A stretch of 64,000 nt of DNA. Source: Centroberyx gerrardi. Lineage: Eukaryota; Chordata; Actinopteri; Beryciformes; Berycidae. The position numbers were made by a program, and so were the translations under genes. Every line of letters starts with the position of its first letter. Positions within the stretch are counted from its first letter, which is position 1. The notes under the pieces were generated by a model, which saw only the letters and a program-made list of their open reading frames with translations, was not told the origin of the DNA and did no database searches. Below are positions 36,125 through 48,190 of this stretch, one piece after another. The DNA is taken from assembly GCF_048128805.1 (NCBI RefSeq), contig NC_136016.1, forward strand, positions 17,816,176 through 17,880,175, read 5' to 3'.

Positions 36125-38318
36125 AGATCAATAATAATTAATCTCTTTTGATACATACTGTAGAACTGTTATGCTAACAGTATCATAACTCACAGTGTTG
36201 TAAAGGCACCATGCAGGCACAGACTGAAATGCCTGTATGTGGGTGGCACAAAAAAAAACATTCAAGGTTCAATGTTTGCTGTATGTTCAGAAGCCAAGAC
36301 CTGCATGGGTGAGTCATCCGGCCCTTTGAATGAACTGAACAAGATCCACACCAAATACGTCAATGCCTGGTGAATCACGCTCATGCTGATTCCACTACTG
36401 GCGAGCTGTGGGTAACTTCACACTGTTCCGGGTTGGTGGCACAACCGGTGAGCCTGGTGTTGTTTCTGTGAAGCGGAGGCCCGGCTTGATTGGAGAGACG
36501 ACACACACCGCTAGTTTCCGAGAAGTGATATAAAAGCAGGTCCCTCTCGGAGGTGGTCGCTTTTTGCATTTGGAGTAAACCCACTCTGCTATGTTGCCGG
36601 GGAAATCTGAATTGGGAACACAGGATATGACTGACTGCTTGTTGTTTGTCATTAAAAACGGTTGAAGAGAGGAAGGGCTTTTATGAAGCAAACAAACAGA
36701 AAGGCAAGAATTGAGAGAGAGAGGGCTGTATTCTCCCTGATTTGGCTTCTATAAATGAGAAAAGATGAAATACTTTTTGAAAAACCAGCAGCCCGGAGGA
36801 TCAATCCATACTCTGGGTATCTAGTGTTGCTGAACAAAAGGAACATTACTTGGCCAATTCACGCTCTCAAAGCACTAGACAGAAGAAACAATAGCTCTAT
36901 CTCATTAACTGCATTAACACTTAAAAAAAAAAAACACAAGGCGGAATAGACAACCTCATTAATTTCCTTGCTGTATATAATGGTAATTTCTTGCTCGCTC
37001 TTCTATTTTTACACTTCATTAGAGCAAGGTGCGGGTCTGCTTACGTTCTATTGGATAATATCTCTTGGCTGATGAGGTCACCAGCCCGGGCAAACAATTG
37101 AAGGTCATGATCACTAGAGGCTGGGATCACAGGAGAGATTTTCGCAGTGCATTTATCAAAACCTTGATGTTTTCGGACACACGTAGAAACCCAGTACTGT
37201 ACACCGAGAGACTGATTGGGTACGTGAGCCAGCAAAACGCTCCTGCCCCCTGTCAGATCTATATTTATGATATTCTGACTGAGGGGGAAGGCAATTTCTC
37301 TTCCTTTTTTTTTGCACACATGTTTGACGTCAAGCCTGCACTTAGTCATCCCCTGCAAACTTTGCACTTGATTCAAAAAGACATAAATAATTTCAGTGGG
37401 GGGAGGTGAGGTCTATTTTTTTTCTGAAGGAGGCCTATTGTTGTCAACACAAAATGAAATAATGTAAAGTGAACTGTGCATTTGTCTAGGCAACTGATTC
37501 CCTTCGCTTACAGTGACATGTTTTGAAAATGGGCACCTTTGTTAGAGCAATGGTCTTGAATGTTTTTGATGAAAAGGGGAACAGCGGGTCGCACAGATGT
37601 GAAGAAATCTAAAATCAAACACATGCGTCGCCTTTGTGAAGCTCCAGTGTGACAATGCCTAAGAAGCCTGAATGCCTAATTATCAAATCATGTTGTTTTT
37701 ATAGTTCTCCTTCGGTGTTCAAGAACAACCAGAACTATTTAATTCACTTATTGCACAGCTAAGTTTCACTTGGCTGATGATTTTTCTTCCTAAATTTCCT
37801 GCCATTTACTTGAGGAAGAGATCTGGAAAAAGATTGGGCTCCACCAACAGCAATCAAACTAATGCTGTTATTAGAGAGGCAGAGCAAACCAAATCTCTGA
37901 CTAAACTCAATCAATACAATGGAAATAAAGCATTAACAGCACTTGATTGAGTATCAAATGACCCATGATGTCCTCTATAGCTGGATCGACTCGCCCAGGC
38001 ATAATTACAATATGTCCTGATGCTGATGTAAGCTTGTTATGCAACACACACAGTGGTTGATTAAATTTTGTTACATTATGTAAGTATTTCTTAAAAGCAG
38101 GATTGTTGTGCTGTACAGTGGTAGGTAATAGGAAAAGAGTTTAATATTTAATCTCTCCTAAAGTACTTTGGCCTGTCTGACTGAACTGGCTCAGTCTTGG
38201 TGCGGTCGGCCAACGTCAAAACAGATGTAGCACCAAAGGGGAGGAGCTTGGAAGTTAAAAGCGGGCATGACAGTAAATGGCATTCCTCGTCTGAAAACAG
38301 CTTGGAGGGACTGTGCTT
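36125..38318. other. Gene-poor interval
   Basis: No gene recognised; ORFs of up to 114 codons (37041-37409, both strands) show no domain. Mostly unique-looking sequence. Confidence 0.45.
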
Positions 38319-38525
38319 TTAGAAGGATGTGTCATTTTAACACATCTGTGTGTCTTCTTTGGGACTACACACACTTGTGTTACTTTTCAACACAAGATAT
38401 GTTAATAACGACACATGTTGTGTTACAATGTATTGTCATTAACATGTTGTGTTGAAAAGTAGCACAAGTGTGTGTAGTCCCAAAGAAGACACACAGATGT
38501 GTTAAAAATGACACATCCTTTCTAA
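38319..38525. mobile_element. 207-bp foldback element (near-complete palindrome)
   Basis: The left arm from TTAGAAGGATGTGTCATTTT and the inverse of the right arm (TTAGAAAGGATGTGTCATTT) stay aligned for about 90 bp with few differences, leaving a short centre. TA dinucleotides bound both GAAGG/CCTTTC tips, which would fit a TA target duplication. Non-coding. Confidence 0.85.
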
Positions 38526-40369
38526 GACTATTTCCACTCCGAAAGTAGATGACTACAAGTGCAGCTTAGGTGTAAAAGGGACAAAGATGCAAACAGCCGC
38601 CACACACCTCCACCAATCAGCAGCTTTGATTTAAAGTTGAGGTTGCCTAGCAGCAAACAAAATGTAGCTTCCTCCCTGTACTCTTCAGCATACCTTGCTG
38701 CTGTGGTTAAAGCAGTGTGATGAATGGTAGGAAATGTATTATCTGCAGTAGGCATGTTCTTTTTTTGTCCTGCACAAACCTGTTTAGTTCATTGCAGCAA
38801 TAATAAAACGCACCTGCTCAGGTATTCAGGCCTTTATACAATGATTACCAACATGTGTGCTGTCTGAAAAGTTTTCTCAAAAGTAGTAGGTAGAAAAGAA
38901 AGCTCTCTGGTTGCCACAACCTGGCAAAGAAACTAATTATCAGCACAGTTGGAATGAGTCTCTGATCAGTCAGATTGCTTGGTTGAAGATTAATTAATGT
39001 TTTAACTTTGCTATTATTCAAATTCAGCCGATAAGATCACCCTCATGATTAAAAACCTGCGTTGTGCTTACCTAGTGACTTCAAATGGTATTCATGCATT
39101 AGTCAATGTAATGCACTGCATTGTTTTACTGCATTAATTTTTCAAACCTGAAAATTAGTAAATGCTCGTCTTTTCTCTGTAACCTTGAGTGTGCAAGTTT
39201 CCTCTTCCCACTCTTGTTGTTCATTTGGTTTTTGTTTTTCTGTTTCACCAGACAACAACTGCAGCAGTGAATATGCAGCACTGCCTCTTCACTGAGCCTT
39301 CAAGGACTTAGCACACGCCATAAAGTAGGCTGTAGGAAGTATGCCAAAACAGCAAGGTCGCAATTAGCATCCTCCATTTTCCCTTCTTCATTATTTTTAT
39401 CTCATCTCTTGTCTCTCGGGTGCATGAAGGTCTTATTCCCTGCTCTCGCGCCGGAGTGCCATAATATATGTAACGACTATGATGTGAATAATGTGTGGCG
39501 TGCGCTGTGCTTATTCAACACCAGTGTCATTTTGCACTTGACTGATTAGCCCTGAGGACAGTTGGAACGCTTCAGAAATATTCTAATTGTGTTTTTCTGC
39601 CGTCCTGATGAGAGCGTGCCAGAGTCGTGTTGAGGAGGGAGAGAAGCTCTGCTGTACTTTGTTCCCGACTGCAATCAGCCTCAGATCAGCTGAGTCTTTT
39701 CAACTAGTTAGTTACACTTGTCAGTGGTCCCATCACCCAGGGGAGACAACAGCTCTGCACACATAATGAGTGTGTTTACATGCACAGTATGTAACACACT
39801 CCAGTATTCCTGACAGTAGCTCATATCCAGGTTCAGGTTAAATTCGGGATAAGCTGTTTTTATGCAGCTTCAGATTCAGATCACACCTGTTTGTATGAAT
39901 TGTATGAACTGTATATCCCTCTAAATATGAGCAGAATAAACAGTAAAAACAGTAGAAAACAGTAAAAGGAATATGGTGTTTACATGCCTCAGTATCCTGG
40001 CTGTGTCAACATACCTCAGATATTATGGCATATTTATCTTACATGAGATATGGTGTTTACATGCAGCAACTCTTTAACAGAATACTTGATTATCTAGAAT
40101 ATGCCTAATATTGGAATAGACACTATGTGATAGAGTATGACAGTAGTGACTTCATGCATCAAATGCAATAAGAGTCAGAGTGTCAACTTTGACAGATTAG
40201 TGGTGTAGAACTTGCTGTTACACCCAAAGACATCATTCATATGACTTCAAATTTAAGATAAATTGATTTCTTGACCCTGCAAACATTCCCTTTGGTTTTG
40301 GAACCAAGTCTCTATCTCCCTTAGTTTCATAGTTATGGCTAAAAAATTCTGACTCAGCTTCAGATTCAG

Positions 40370-40512
40370 ATCAATACCAAAATCTAATCAGTTGTTCCAG
40401 GAACCAAGGCCAATCTGTCCACCAAATTTCATGGAAATCCATAGGTTTTTCAGATCTCCTGCTGACAGACAAATTAACAGGGCCGAAAACATAACCTAGG
40501 TAAAAAATAATT
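40370..40512. repeat. Fragment related to the 35762-36114 repeat
   Basis: Contains ACCAAATTTCATGGAAATCC and CAGATCTCCTGCTGACAGAC followed by AAAACATAACCTAGGTA, matching the right half of that repeat. Confidence 0.6.
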
Positions 40513-40527
40513 TGGTGCAAAACACAG

Positions 40528-40528
<1 letters not shown>

Positions 40529-40573
<45 letters not shown>

Positions 40574-40580
40574 CACACTG
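40529..40580. repeat. (AC)n microsatellite
   Basis: About 25 AC units with one ACGC interruption. Confidence 0.95.
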
Positions 40581-41349
40581 GCACTGCATGCCCTCAAACA
40601 ATATTACCACCTCCCCTGGTTGTATATCCTATTATGTGCATAAGCACGTTCTGTGCTGCTGCTCTCAGTGTGTTGTACTCATTACCTATTTAAAGAGTCT
40701 TGTGTTTTATTCTCTCGGGTTGAGCTTTAAGTAATGCTGTTTCCAATGAAAAAGGATTTAAAAGTAATTCACAACAGATTGCCAACTGGTGACTTTCTCA
40801 AGCATACTGTGCTCTGTTAAACAAACTCAATAGTAAATGACCTTTTAGTTTTATTCCAGATAAATTCATACTTGAATGCATGGAAACAGGGATTGATAGT
40901 AAATGAGAGCATAAGCAGGTCCTTCTGTAGCATATGTTTACATCTTCCTATTAGAGATCTATCAAAGGCTTGGAGCAGCTTTGCTTTTCAAGAAAAGCTC
41001 CCAGTGAGGGGAAGATTGCTATTCAGCTGCTGTAGCTGAGTTGTTGTGCTCAAGTGTAACTGTGCCTATAAAAAGCTTGTAGCTATTATTTTGATACCGT
41101 ACACACACAACTTTTGGGGAATGTGCAAATAGTCACCCACAGGCAATGGTAAAATAATTTGTTTGTAATAGGTTGCTTATATTGGTGTTTTTCAAAACCC
41201 GCTCAAAAGGGATTTGAAGATGAAAACAAGAGGGAGCTTTGAATCCGGGTGGATCCCCCTCCAGCCTTTTTTCCCAACATCACTTCAATTTGAAACACTT
41301 GCTTGGCGTAGTAAATTGGCATTTGCCTCGCCATAGCATGCACAAACAT

Positions 41350-41880
41350 TCATTCATCAATCTGTCCTCTCTCACATTCCCCCTCTCCATCTGTCTCCCT
41401 CAGTCTCCTCCCTTCCACTCCCATCTCTCGTCTGCTTTCATTTCTCGCTCTCTTCCCTGCCTTCTCGCTCAATCCTCTGTCTCCCTTCCCCGGTTCCCCC
41501 CCTCATGTCTCTTTCTCTCCTGAGGACTACGCCAACTAGACTCATGAATACATCTGCGTCATCCTATCCTTGCAGCTACGTCAACCCTACTTAAGGAATC
41601 TGGGGGGGGCGAGGGGGGAAGCGGTTTTTGTGTTGCACCCTCATCCATAAAGAAGAGTGCGTGAAGTGTGGAGGGAAAAAATGGGGATAGACGAGGGTAA
41701 AGACGTAGGGGGAGCAGAGAGAGGGAGAGGAGCTTACAGAGGGGGGAAGGTTAAAAGAATGTGTGAGAGTAAGATAGAGGGAAATGTAAAGGAGAGGAGA
41801 AAGAAGTGAGAGTAGCAGGAAGAGTAGGAGAGAGGGAGAGAGAGACGAGGGTTTGGGGAAGAGGAGGGCAGATCTTCCTG
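41350..41880. repeat. Pyrimidine block followed by purine block
   Basis: The plus strand is strongly C/T-rich at 41370-41525 and strongly G/A-rich at 41640-41880, so the two halves are roughly complementary in composition. No exact inverted repeat is seen. Confidence 0.7.
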
Positions 41881-42666
41881 AAGGCCTCTCTGCTTGATCA
41901 AAGCCTTTCTGCCACTTAGCAAACATGAACCCCCCCAACTGTAAGTACAAAGTATTGCATATTAAAATGATTATTGTATAATAATTATACTTTGAATATG
42001 CAAACCGAATATGCAAATGCTAACTTCCATCAAGTAGGCTGAGCAGATATGATAGAAATATATATCTTTACTTTACATGTTTCTTAACTGTGACACCTGC
42101 AATGTTTGGAGATTAGATCTAAAAGGAGACATTTTGAGAAAGGGCAACCAGCTTTCTGCTCTACTTAAAAGCAAATGTGGTCTAAAGGAAATGGCAAAGA
42201 TGCTCTTTGACACTGTATTTGGTTGACAGACCACCGGATAATACAAATAACATTCCCTTATCCAAAATATAATGCCACCCCATTGCTCTCTCCACAACTT
42301 AATGTTATCCCGCCCAAATCCTCTTCATAGGCTTATAATGGACTTTGATTCAATAGACTGCCAAGCATTTTAAAAAAATCCTGGAAGTGGATGCCATTAG
42401 AAGGAAATCTAATAAGCAGCGTTTCAAGCAATGGCAGAGGGGAAGCTCATCCCTGACACCGAGGGCCGGGCTGCTATTATTGCTCTGGGACTTATCTCTC
42501 ATTAATCGCCTCTCTCTTATCTTCAAAGGACAACGAGCTTCCAAAAATGGATGCAATGAAGAAGGCAGGGAAGCTGTAGCCTCTGAATGTGAAGATATTT
42601 AACCTGTTCATGGGAGAAACGCCAGTATTCTTCATGTGTGGCTTTGATGCACAGACCCAGAAATAC

Positions 42667-43038
42667 TACATTACCAGTCAAAAGTTTGGACATACACATT
42701 TTTCTATATTTTTACTATTTTTCACGTTTTAGAATAATCGTAAAGACATCAAAGCTATGAAATAACACAAATGGAGTTATGCAGTGACCAAAAAAGTGTT
42801 AAACAAATCAAAACTATCTTATATTTTAGATTCTTTAAAGTAGCCGCCCTTTGCCTTGATGGAAAGGCAAAGGCTTTGGAAAGAAATTCATACATAGGCA
42901 TCAACTTCACTATTTATATTTGTCTAAGAAACAAATTTCAAGCATTTAAGCATAAGCCTTTAGATCAAAATGGCTTTAAGAGAATGAAAAACATAGAACA
43001 TTCAATCAGGTGTGTCCAAACTTTTGACTGGTAGTGTA
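42667..43038 (-). mobile_element. Internally deleted Tc1-like transposon
   Basis: Ends TACATTACCAGTCAAAAGTT and AACTTTTGACTGGTAGTGTA are inverted repeats of the fish Tc1/mariner type, bounded by TA. The interior keeps transposon sequence (AAGTAGCCGCCCTTTGCCTT, TTTAGATCAAAATGGCTTTA), but about 1.2 kb including the transposase gene is gone. Confidence 0.88.
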
Positions 43039-44336
43039 TCTAGTTTATATTTTGGATATCTTCACTTAATGATATGGTTTATAATAACAGAATTATTTTC
43101 AACAAGGATCTAAAACTTTTCTTCTCAAGTGAAAGTCCATCCTATAGACATTTATCTTAATTTATTTGGATGGAGTGGTGTGCTTGCATTGCCATCTCTG
43201 TAAAAATGTCCAAATCATTCATTCTTCACAGACATGACCCACTGAAGCTCTTACATCATCACCGGCGTCAGACATGCCCCAGTCGAGGATGCTAAACTTG
43301 GATCACATCTAATTGGCAGGTACTGAAAGACGACCAAAAATATTCTCTCCTCCACCTTTGCCAGGCAGCCCAAACAGGGAATCGGAAACTCAGCTGACTG
43401 CGGTTAAAAAAGACTCAGTGAGGTGAATCTGTCAGTAAATATGACCCACTGAGCCTCAGATGTCTGACTCAAAACTCCGGGGGAAGCTATTTTTTCCATT
43501 GCTCAACAATGTTCCGATTCGTTTGGTTGCATACATACCAAATATATATATTCTCTATCTCTTGCTCTTTTTAGTCTCTCAGCCTCCTTCCTTTCTCCCT
43601 CATTCTTCCCTCCTCTTTATTAAAAAGCTATGGCTTACAGAGAAAGTGCCATCTGTCCTTGGCAGACTCGGTCCTGGCACTGGTTCTGACACGCTACTAT
43701 AAATATAATCAGGACATATGTGATGGAAACACACATGTCTGTAGAGATTACATATAGGCTGACGTGATGGGGGGGATATATATCACTTCAAATGTGGTAA
43801 TGTCAATATTGGCATTATGCAACACGTGAATGCAGCTTGTGTGCGGTTTGAATGAACTGATTGATTTTGTCAGCTCGCGCGACAAAAGAGGGTTTTGATG
43901 ATTAAAGGATAATTCAGAGGTTGAGCAGCTGAACACAGGAGCCACCCATACAGCCCGTCTCCCAGCGCCCCTCTCCTCCCCCGGGAACATCAGATCTTCA
44001 TCCAGCAGCTCAGTGTTATTCTTCCGGACGATTGATTTCCCTGATGCGCCGAGCAGGAGAGTGTGTCTGTGTCTGCGTGTCGGAGCAGCGGACCGAGGCC
44101 AGCTGTGTGTTTCCATGGTCTCCTGTCCCTCTCTTCGCTGTCCGCCGCCTATCGCTGTCTGTCTGACCCACTTTCCTCGGCCCGGCCCGCCGAGGCCGCT
44201 TGGACCGCAGTCAGACCTGATGAGAGGAGGGGCGGAGCTGCAGGGAGGTGATGATCCCCGCTGAGGATGGAACTGGATCAAGGGCACAGACACCCATTTG
44301 CACGTGTGCAAATAAACACTTCTAAATATACACATT
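43039..44336. other. Gene-poor interval with a CpG-rich patch
   Basis: 43925-44260 is much richer in G+C and CpG than its surroundings and has ORFs on both strands (195 codons minus, 83 plus) with no recognisable domain. The rest is ordinary AT-rich sequence. Confidence 0.5.
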
Positions 44337-44880
44337 AGGGCTAGACCGATATATCGGTTTGCCGATATACTGGGACGATGTTAGCCTTTTATTGAATATC
44401 GGATATCGACCAGTTCAGCTCCAATATAATGGAGGTTCCTCTCTGATCACAGCTAGACAAAAACGTTCTGTAAAATCTGCAATGAAATCTTATTTTCTTT
44501 GTACATTTTATTTGATCATTTAATTGTTCAATTACGTTTTTTGTAAATTAAGTATTCATTTAGAGTCAGTAATCTATCCCAGAGTTTCCCCTACCAGATG
44601 GTTCACCTTGCCTTAAGGAGCTGCTAACTCTACAATTAATTTCATTATTCTGGGTTTCATTGGAGAGATTTGTTGTCCCTTGATGGTCTAAATGTTGTCA
44701 GAGGCTTTTCCACCCTAACAAGAATAAAATTCCGGGGGAAACGCTAATTATATGGAATTATTTTGGCATGAAAATGGTCAAATATAGATATTGAATAAGG
44801 CCAATTTGCCACAAAATACTGGCTATTGTGACTTCAGTCTGAAAATATTGGTATTGGTATACAAAAACCCATATTGCTCA
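44337..44880. mobile_element. MITE of the GGGCTAGACCGATATATCGG type
   Basis: Left tip AGGGCTAGACCGATATATCG. The right end, ACAAAAACCCATATTGCTCA, is a decayed form of the inverse. Interior words such as GCCGATATA and TATTGGTATTGGTAT are typical of this repeated fish element. Confidence 0.65.
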
Positions 44881-44911
44881 GAGGACACAAACACTCATGC
44901 ACACAAGCACC

Positions 44912-44953
<42 letters not shown>

Positions 44954-44963
44954 CACACACACA
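44912..44963. repeat. (AC)n microsatellite
   Basis: About 26 AC units with one AAAC interruption. Confidence 0.95.
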
Positions 44964-46512
44964 GTAAACAGTTTGTGTTCACCAAGGGAAATTGCCATTT
45001 TAGCGAATACTTAAATAAATAAACAGCAGAGGTGCTGGGAAAGGTTTGGAGATGATGGTTTGTTGAACAAAACATGTACGGCACACAAACAAGTCAGTAG
45101 AATAAAAAACAGACATCCTGCTGAACTATTTTAAAAAATATACTAAAGACATACTGTATGTGGAAGCAACTTTCACTGCAGGCGATGACAGAAAAACATG
45201 GCAGTCATGATGTAATTGCCATTCTGGATCGTGACACAACTCTGCACAGATAAAAGAACATTAAAATGGCCGATGACAGAGGGGCAGGGAATGTAAAAGC
45301 GAACAAAAAATCTAGTTAAAAGATCTCGTACACTACTACCACCCTCCTGTGTGTGTAACCATATGATTCATAACAACACACACACACACACCATGGAGAC
45401 CGTGGAGAATAGAGATGATGACGGGATAATGTGCCCATCAATTTTTGGAGTCAGGTTCTAGTTGTGAGTCACCTGCTTCGTAGCGTTCATGGAGAAGACT
45501 CAGTATGGCTGACAGTGGAGAAATGAGCTCACTTCCCCCTCACACCGTAATGAGGATCCAGTGGCGAACTTAACGACCTTTTTTACATGATTAAATTTGT
45601 ACAACTCATTAGGCAGCAGTGATTGAATATGCGGACGTGTAAAAAGGTGCGGCTTATGAGCTGGCGACCTTTCTAGCCCCGGCTCTGTGCATTTAAAAAG
45701 CACTCTTGAACTTCTTAAATCTGCTGTGATCATTTTCAGCGCAGCCCACGGCAGCCAATCCCAGCCACAGCAGAGAGCTTTATTCCCAGGGCGGCGACCA
45801 ATCAGGACTCCTGTCATCGGATCACTAGGCTTGGGCTTACAATCGATTCCTCTCTGCTTACTGCCTGGAGCCACGGGGCGAGAGTCTCGTTGAAGGAATA
45901 GCATTGTAACCTTCACGTTTTCATGTATAAAAGATACTTGGGTGATCCCGGGTGGTTTTGGAGGCTGAATTGGACGCGCTCCTTTTGCAATCAATATTTG
46001 TTATGAATCCCACTTTCATCAGCTGTCAAATCTAGCTTTTGAGAGGGTGTCATGTTTTCCCCACAACCAATCAATTAATGATTAGTTGATGACGTTAATT
46101 AGTCTCCTCAGCATAAGACCTGAGGTGGTAAGAGATGCATACGAGATGTGCAGCAACCTAAGTCCAGAGTGAAAAAATAAATCTGCAAAAGAAAAGACAC
46201 AACACATGCACTCGGTTTTCTTTTTTCACCAGAATTATTGGATGCCTACAGACTTTTCAAAATGTCTTTGCAAAAGCTTTAAAGAGGAGGAATTGTGTGA
46301 AAGGATTGCATGTGTTGATGGTGAGGGATTTGAGCAGAGGGCTGTGAAACAAGAGCTTTCTCTTTATGTTCATTAAGTAATTATTGCATGAGGTGCTTGC
46401 TTTGATGGTATAGGAGAATCCAACAGGATTTTCCCATAAATGGTGACGCACGTAAATGCTCGAAGAGAAAAATGAGTATATGTTCTCTCTCTCTCTCTAG
46501 TGGCCTATGTGT

Positions 46513-46545
<33 letters not shown>

Positions 46546-47787
46546 TCTGCATGAGTGTGTCTATGCATATGCGTGAGAACACCACATGTTTGCATCTGTG
46601 TTTCTCTACAAATCCTCTATTTATGCAGAATGCACTCCAGTCCAGCGATACCTATTAATCACAATGTACTTCCAAGTGAGATGGCATATCTCCTCAACTG
46701 TCAAAGCGTCTCAGGACAAAAACAAAGACAACTGGGGGGGAAACAATGTGACTCGGCACGGAGGAAGAGCTACTAAATGAAAGGAGACGTTCTGACGTGA
46801 TTGATCTGGGTGCCAAGTCAACCAGCTCTCCTTCAGCTCCGAGTGGAAATACAAAAGACTCCCTTTGTGGCCGACAAAGGAGGTGTCTTCATTTGTTTGT
46901 TTTTTTTCCAATGTGCCCCTCACTAGTGAGGAAGTCAAAAATAGCTCGCTCATGCCGCAAATGGAGAGATGAAAGAGTGAAAAAAAATAAGGCACTTTGG
47001 GGAAGGAAGGCTTTCCAGGCTAATTGTGGTAGCTCTTCATGCATAGTGTATCAGCACGCACAGCCTTGTGTCTGTAGCCTTCGTGCCAGCAGAAACAGCC
47101 TCCCGTGGGCAGCTGGGGGGAAATGAACTGTGCCTAAAATGAAAACATGAGTGTTTGTTCCCAGCATTTCGTTGAAAAATGACATGGAGGAAAGCTCAGT
47201 AGTTTTGGCTGTATTATGTCATTAGGGGGTATTCTTATGCTGAGGAAGGTATGGGTCTCTATGCAATGGTAACATTCTGTATAGGGAGAGAAATTACCTA
47301 TTAAGACAAGGCAATTGATTTTGTTTTGAGCCACTAGAGTACCGTGGACAGGATCTCTGAGTAGAGTAGACTTAATATTGTTATTGCTGTGTGACATGCA
47401 AAGTGTGATGCATTAGCTTACATAATCTCCACCCATTCCAATTCAGGGAAACCATTAAAAATTAACGAACCCTCAAAAATGGTTGCTCTCCAGTCTATAA
47501 ATTCCCTTTTTAATTATTATAAAGCATTCAGGCAGAAAGATTCCCGGGACTTCACGCAGCTGAAATGCACAAGGTATAAAACCACCTTCCTGGAAGAGGA
47601 GACAGGAAAGGTGAGGATGGGCAGTAACGGCCTGAAGGGACGGCGACACAAATTTATCGTCGCTCCGTCTGTGAACTTGCACCAGGCTGGGAAATGTGTC
47701 TTACCATCTGTGGGAAGTATACTTATTCAGATTTCTATACTTTTTATGTATTTGTATGTATGTATCGGTTGTCCATATTTTGATTAA
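44964..47787. other. Gene-poor interval
   Basis: No gene recognised. 45.5-46.0 kb and 47.45-47.70 kb are low-repeat with many homeobox-type AT words and are possible conserved non-coding elements. A (GT)n tract lies at about 46514-46544. Confidence 0.4.
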
Positions 47788-48190
47788 TAGTAAGTAAGTA
47801 AGTAAATCTTTATTTATAGAGCACCTGTACCTGTACAAGAGAGAAAATATAGAATAAAAGTTAAATAAAAAGAGTAAAATATACACAGATATCTATATGT
47901 ATACATGCACATATACAAAAGTACATACACACAGATATACATGCATACACACAGATATAGCCTACTATACATACATACATACAGTACATACATACATACA
48001 CGCATATAAACATATCCATACATACATACCCATACACAAATATATATGTATATATATACACATACACATACATACACATACTGTACATACACATATATAC
48101 ACACAGACATACTGCATATGCACACACATGCCCACATACACACGTACAGTGTACATATACACATATGCACATATATATTCACAAAAATAC
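47788..48190. repeat. Repeat tail followed by (CATA/CACA)n low-complexity DNA
   Basis: (TAAG)n then AAATCTTTATTTATAGAGCACC, a common fish repeat start. From about 47880 come roughly 300 bp of variable ACATA/CACA units. ORFs of 100-150 codons here are products of the repeat. Confidence 0.8.

Larger units (their letters stand above)
38526..42666. other. Gene-poor interval
   Basis: No gene. It contains a repeat with three GTGTTTACATGC words (39767-40080), a fish repeat fragment (40370-40512), (AC)n (40529-40580), a pyrimidine-rich then purine-rich pair of blocks (41350-41880), and unique sequence. Confidence 0.5.

Noticed and set aside
43748..44335. 195-codon minus-strand ORF
   Set aside because: Long for the interval, but it follows CpG-rich DNA, has no domain, no plausible splice partners and mixed low-complexity content. 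Kept only as the CpG-rich finding.
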